Assembly: GCA_035534495.1 (NCBI GenBank)
Contig: DATLRW010000204.1
Location: 1-8,694 of the forward strand
Direction: 5' to 3'
DNA: 8,694 nt
Source of the DNA: JAKASX01 sp035534495
GTDB lineage: Bacteria > Acidobacteriota > Terriglobia > Acidiferrales > UBA7541
Every line of letters starts with the position of its first letter. Position 1 is the stretch's first letter. A model generated the notes under the pieces. That model was not told the origin of the DNA and did no database searches. It worked only from the letters and a program-made list of their open reading frames with translations. The position numbers were made by a program, and so were the translations under genes. Below, piece by piece: positions 5,050 to 8,694 of the stretch.

Positions 5050-7475
5050 GCTTCGTCCTCCGATTTTAAAATCTCGCGAGAGGCCGCGATGCGCCGCTCG
5101 GCCAGATCGACCAGGCGCGCCTCCACCCGCTGATTGACGCTCCCGGCGGGGAAATTCCCGGCCGAATCGCGTTCGCCGGCGGGAATCCCGGTGAGGATTT
5201 CCATCCCCTGGTCGATGGTCTCCACGGCGTAGACGCGGAATTTGCCGGCCCGCACGGCCTCGATCACGTCGCGCCGCAGCATAAGGTTCTTCACGTTCGA
5301 GGCGGGGATCAAGACGCCCTGTTCTCCCGTCAGCTCACGCCCGTTGCACACGGCGAAAAAGCCCTCAATCTTTTCGTTCACCCCGCCGATGGCCTGCACC
5401 TCGCCGTGCTGGTTCACCGAACCGGTAACGGCGAAGGACTGCCGGATCGGCGCGTCGGCCAGGGCCGAAAGCAGGGCGTAGAGTTCGGCCGAGGAGGCGC
5501 TGTCGCCATCCACCATTCCGTAGGACTGCTCGAAGACGAGGCTGGCGGAAAGCGACAGTGGACGATTCAGGGCATATCGGGAGCCGAGAAAACCGGACAG
5601 GATGAGCACTCCCTTCGAGTGGATCGGGCCGCTCAATTCGACTTCCCTCTCGATATCGACGACCTCTCCCCGGCCCAGCCGCACGCGGGCGGTGATGCGG
5701 CTCGGCTGGCCGAAGGAGAACTGGCCCAGCTCCAACACCGAGAGCCCGTTCACCTGGCCCACCTTCTCTCCCTGCGTATCGATCAGGATCGTTCCGCGCC
5801 GGATCTCCTCCTGAATCCGCTCGCGCAACCGGTCGGCCCGGCGAATCCGGGCATCGATCGCGCTCTGTACGTGCGCGGCGCGAATGATCTCGCTGCCGTC
5901 CTCCTTTGCCCAGAAATCCGACTCGCGCAAGAGATCGAGCAGGGCCCGGCGATGAGACGATAAACGCTCGGCGTCGCGAACTGAGCGCGCACTCTGCTCG
6001 ATCACCCGCGCCACGGCGTCGCGGTCGAGCGTGGCCAGATTCTCCTCCCGCCCGAGCGTGGCGATCAGGCGCGCATACAAAAAGTCATTCGCGGGGGTGC
6101 GTTCCATCCGCTCCTCGAAATCGACGGCGACCTTGAAATATTCATTGAAGTCCGGATCGAACCGGGAGAGCAGGTAGTAGAGCTGGCGTTCCCCCAGCAG
6201 GATGATTTTCACGCGGAGCGGAATCGGTTCCGGTTCGAGCGAGATGGTGTTGACCATCCCCAGCACCTGGCCGAGAGACTCAATGCGGAGCGTCGAGCTG
6301 CCGAGCGCGCGCTTCAAGCCCTCCCAGGCGTACGGGCGCTGCAATATCTTCAGCGCGTCCAGGATCAGATAGCCGCCGTTGGCCCGGTGCAGCGCTCCGC
6401 CGCGAATCAGGTTGAAGTCGGTCGAGAGCGCGCCGAGTTGCGCCATGTATTCGACCTTCCCGACCAGGTTCGGAAACGTGGGATCGTCCTCGTAAATCAC
6501 CGGGGCCCCATGGTTGGCGGCGTGTTCGACGAGCAAATTCACCTGATAGCGCCGGAAAAACGGAGAGCCCCGTTTCCCGTCCGGCTGCGCCATCCCCATC
6601 CAGGCGGCCAGCGGGTTCTCGGGCGGATTCAGGAACTCGTCCACGTTGGCGACGACGTCCTGCCGCATGGCGTCGAAATAATTCGTCACGGCGGGCAGGG
6701 AGACGTATTTTTCGCGCACGGCGTCGATCAGATGCCCCACCGCGAATATCGTGACCTCGCGATTGAGTTCCTTGAGCTTGTCCCGGCCCGTTTTCTCCCA
6801 TTGCGGCAAGTCCCTCATGACCGAGCGAAGCCGGTCCTTCACCCAGCTCATTTCCGTTTCGATTCCCTTGCGGTTTTCCTCGGGAAGCTTCTGGAAATCC
6901 TCGGGCGATATCACTTCTCCGTTGCGGATCGGAGCCAGAACCAGGCCGGTCGGCGTGTGCGCGACGGCGATTCCCCGTTTTTCGGCCTCCCCGTGCAAAC
7001 GCTCGAAGGCCTCCTGCTGCTTGTCCTTGACCTCCTGCTCGATCACCTGCCGCCGCGCGCGGTACTCCTCGCTTTCAAAGGCGGCGGGGATGGACGCTCG
7101 AAGCTCGTCAAGCAGTTGCTGGACATCCTGGCGGAATGGCGCGCCCGTGCCGACCGGCAGGCGGATGGCCAGCGGCTTCGGCGGGTCGTCGAAGTTGTTC
7201 ACGTAGCACCAATCGGGCGGCGTGGGCTCGGTCGCGGCCTTCTGCTCGATAAAGCGGCGCACCATCGTCTGTTTGCCCATGCCCTCGGGACCGAGCGAGA
7301 ACAGGTTGTATCCGTGTTGTTGAATGCCGATTCCGAAGCGCACGGCCTCCACGGCGCGCGCCTGCCCAATCGCCTCGGTCAGGTCCTCCAGGTCCGCCGT
7401 GGTCTCGAAGGTAAACTGCTGCGGATCGCACGGACGGCAGAGCAGATCAGCACTCAACGGTTCCGGTTTGGCCAT
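5046..7475 (-). CDS. Lon-like AAA/S16 protease lacking the LON N-domain
   Basis: The 809-residue protein belongs to the Lon-related group with an AAA_32-type ATPase module and a C-terminal S16 protease. The AAA part starts at once, without the substrate-binding LON domain of LonA. Walker A is GPEGMGKQT (62-70), with Q rather than T/S after K68. A charged coiled-coil insertion covers about 133-240. The Walker B region is GGYLILDA (367-374), without the catalytic Glu. The lid domain covers about 450-545. The protease domain (about 560-765) has the Ser-Lys dyad: S659 in VDGDSASS and K702 in GGVNEKIEG. It would degrade damaged or unfolded cytoplasmic proteins. ATP dependence is uncertain because related LonC proteins are ATP-independent. 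The start is ATG with GAGGAA (7486-7481) five bases upstream. The gap to the GTPase gene upstream is 110 bases, with no clear terminator, so cotranscription is likely but a second promoter is possible. The 3' end overlaps the stress-protein gene by four bases. Confidence 0.93.
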   Translation of the reverse strand: MAKPEPLSADLLCRPCDPQQFTFETTADLEDLTEAIGQARAVEAVRFGIGIQQHGYNLFSLGPEGMGKQTMVRRFIEQKAATEPTPPDWCYVNNFDDPPKPLAIRLPVGTGAPFRQDVQQLLDELRASIPAAFESEEYRARRQVIEQEVKDKQQEAFERLHGEAEKRGIAVAHTPTGLVLAPIRNGEVISPEDFQKLPEENRKGIETEMSWVKDRLRSVMRDLPQWEKTGRDKLKELNREVTIFAVGHLIDAVREKYVSLPAVTNYFDAMRQDVVANVDEFLNPPENPLAAWMGMAQPDGKRGSPFFRRYQVNLLVEHAANHGAPVIYEDDPTFPNLVGKVEYMAQLGALSTDFNLIRGGALHRANGGYLILDALKILQRPYAWEGLKRALGSSTLRIESLGQVLGMVNTISLEPEPIPLRVKIILLGERQLYYLLSRFDPDFNEYFKVAVDFEERMERTPANDFLYARLIATLGREENLATLDRDAVARVIEQSARSVRDAERLSSHRRALLDLLRESDFWAKEDGSEIIRAAHVQSAIDARIRRADRLRERIQEEIRRGTILIDTQGEKVGQVNGLSVLELGQFSFGQPSRITARVRLGRGEVVDIEREVELSGPIHSKGVLILSGFLGSRYALNRPLSLSASLVFEQSYGMVDGDSASSAELYALLSALADAPIRQSFAVTGSVNQHGEVQAIGGVNEKIEGFFAVCNGRELTGEQGVLIPASNVKNLMLRRDVIEAVRAGKFRVYAVETIDQGMEILTGIPAGERDSAGNFPAGSVNQRVEARLVDLAERRIAASREILKSEDEA

Positions 7476-7585
7476 GTGAATTCCTCGTTTTCATTTTGGC
7501 TCGTTCGGTAAGGCGCGCGGCCGTCTTTTCTTCCGGCGGCAGCGAAATGGCATCGACGCAGTTTCGAATCGACACGGAGGCGTTT

Positions 7586-8694
7586 TCAACCCCGCACCGG
7601 AACCGACTGGGCCAACACCCGCCGTACCAGGGGCGCCAGCATTTCAACGCCGCGCTCAACCATTTCATAACGCACCCGGAGGCAGGGCTGCGAAACCTGG
7701 ATCGTCTGCCGCAAATCGATCGGCGTCGCCACCAGCACCAGATCGCAGGGCGTCGTGGCAATCGTCGCTTCCAGATCGGCGAGCTGGTCCGCGCTATAGC
7801 CCATCGCCGGAAGAACCGGTCCCAGGTGCTTATACTGCACGAACACCTGGCGCAGGCTGCCCACGGCGAAGGGACGCGGATCGACGATCTGGGCACACGC
7901 AAAGCGGCGCGCGGCAATCAGGCCGGCGCCGTAGGCCATTTCGCCGTGCGTCAGCGTCGGCCCGTCCTCGATCACCAGCACGCGGGCGCCGGCTATTTTC
8001 TCCGGATGATCGACTTGAATCCGGGATTCGGCCTCGATCACCCTGGCCTGCGGATTGCGTTCGCAGATGTGGCGGCGGATCAGGGCAACCGATCCGGGCG
8101 GAGCGGTGTCGACTTTATTGATCACGATGACCTGGGCGCGAAGAAAATTGACCTCGCCGGGATAATAGAGAAGTTCGTGCCCGGCCCGATGCGGATCGGC
8201 CACTACAATCTCCAGGTCCGGCCGCAGGAACGGCGTATCGTTGTTTCCTCCGTCCCAAACGATGCAGTCGGCCTCCTGCTCCGCCTCGGCGAGGATGGCC
8301 GCATAATCCACCCCGGCGTATACGACGATGCCTTGCTCGATGTGCGGCTCATACTCTTCCCGCTCCTCGATGGTGCATCGTTCCCGCTCGAGGTCGGCCA
8401 TGGTGGCCAGCCGCTGCACTCGCTGGCGAATCAGATCGCCATATGGCATCGGATGACGAATGACCACCGGCCGGCGGCCAAATTTCCGCAGGATCTGGAC
8501 CAGCCGCCGCGCCACGGGGCTCTTGCCGCTGCCCGTGCGAACCGCGCAAACCGAAATCACCGGCAGCCGCGACGGCAACATCGTTCGCTCGGCGCCGAGG
8601 AGAAGAAAATCGGCGCCCTTGGCCACCGCGCGCGAAGCCAGATCCATTACCCCGTTATGGGAAATGTCGCTATAGGAAAAAACAACCAGGTTTA
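7586..8694 (-). CDS. GTPase of the cyclic 2,3-diphosphoglycerate synthetase-like family (5' end outside window)
   Basis: The reading frame continues past the first in-window methionine (8647) to the window edge. Its 15 extra codons (NLVVFSYSDISHNGV) match the family's conserved segment before the P-loop, so the gene is cut, not started, here. About 80-100 residues are probably missing. Numbered from that methionine, the P-loop is VRTGSGKS (36-43), a Walker-B/G3-like WDGGNND lies at 131-137, and the guanine-specificity motif NKVD at 177-180. The conserved stretch VADPHRAGHE (149-158) and the C-terminal LTHGEMAYGAG are also typical. The archaeal founder makes the thermoprotectant cyclic 2,3-diphosphoglycerate. 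Bacterial members (COG2403, predicted GTPase) have no agreed function, so the synthetase name should not be taken literally. It is cytoplasmic and the first visible gene of the GTPase, protease and stress-protein operon. It ends with a TGA at 7588-7586. Confidence 0.85.
   Translation of the reverse strand, partial: NLVVFSYSDISHNGVMDLASRAVAKGADFLLLGAERTMLPSRLPVISVCAVRTGSGKSPVARRLVQILRKFGRRPVVIRHPMPYGDLIRQRVQRLATMADLERERCTIEEREEYEPHIEQGIVVYAGVDYAAILAEAEQEADCIVWDGGNNDTPFLRPDLEIVVADPHRAGHELLYYPGEVNFLRAQVIVINKVDTAPPGSVALIRRHICERNPQARVIEAESRIQVDHPEKIAGARVLVIEDGPTLTHGEMAYGAGLIAARRFACAQIVDPRPFAVGSLRQVFVQYKHLGPVLPAMGYSADQLADLEATIATTPCDLVLVATPIDLRQTIQVSQPCLRVRYEMVERGVEMLAPLVRRVLAQSVPVRG

Noticed and set aside
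4330..5133. Plus-strand frame of 267 codons
   Set aside because: Antisense to the universal stress protein gene; low-complexity Arg/Gly/Pro composition and no recognisable domain.
6387..7511. Long plus-strand frame of 374 codons
   Set aside because: It is fully antisense to the protease gene, which has clear catalytic motifs. Long antisense frames are expected in GC-rich DNA.
7447..7917. Minus-strand frame whose end fills the gap between the GTPase and protease genes
   Set aside because: Most of it is an out-of-frame shadow of the GTPase gene with many Trp/Arg/Cys. The end in the gap looks somewhat protein-like but has no start or ribosome site of its own. A 20-codon ORF in the gap is likewise unsupported.

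Overview
The window is GC-rich bacterial DNA with tightly packed genes. It contains no rRNA, CRISPR array or insertion sequence. The phylum cannot be fixed from the sequence. The membrane-anchored protein with D-x-x-G repeats, the cysteine/tyrosine motif in the 310-residue protein, and the GTPase, Lon-like protease and universal stress protein cluster would suit an Acidobacteriota-like or other environmental, possibly uncultured, lineage. That is only a hunch.

The left part (about 1-2650) looks like accessory DNA at one end of an integrated element. It begins with the last codons of a probable HicB antitoxin, followed four bases later by a complete HicA-type toxin. A convergent gene encodes a membrane-anchored protein of unknown function with D-x-x-G repeats. 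Divergent from it is a strong sigma70-like promoter with a palindrome in its spacer. This promoter drives a 54-codon ORF, apparently without a leader, and that ORF overlaps the start of a complete tyrosine recombinase gene. The recombinase ends 32 bases before an intact tRNA-His(GUG) gene, the probable chromosomal landmark. The element lies on the 5' side of the tRNA, whereas tRNA-targeting elements usually sit on the 3' side.

Right of the tRNA all genes are on the minus strand. A 310-residue membrane-anchored protein of unknown function (2869-3801) is preceded by a 324-base AT-richer non-coding stretch carrying several short direct and inverted repeats. Beyond it lies a leftward operon in the order GTPase of the cyclic 2,3-diphosphoglycerate synthetase-like family (cut by the window end), Lon-like AAA/S16 protease, and two-domain universal stress protein. 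The last two genes overlap by four bases (GTGA), so they are probably translationally coupled.

The operon is the most system-like part of the window: a nucleotide-binding P-loop enzyme, a protease whose ATPase motifs deviate from consensus, and a possible nucleotide-sensing stress protein in one transcript. The operon layout is read from the sequence. A joint stress or proteostasis role is inference.
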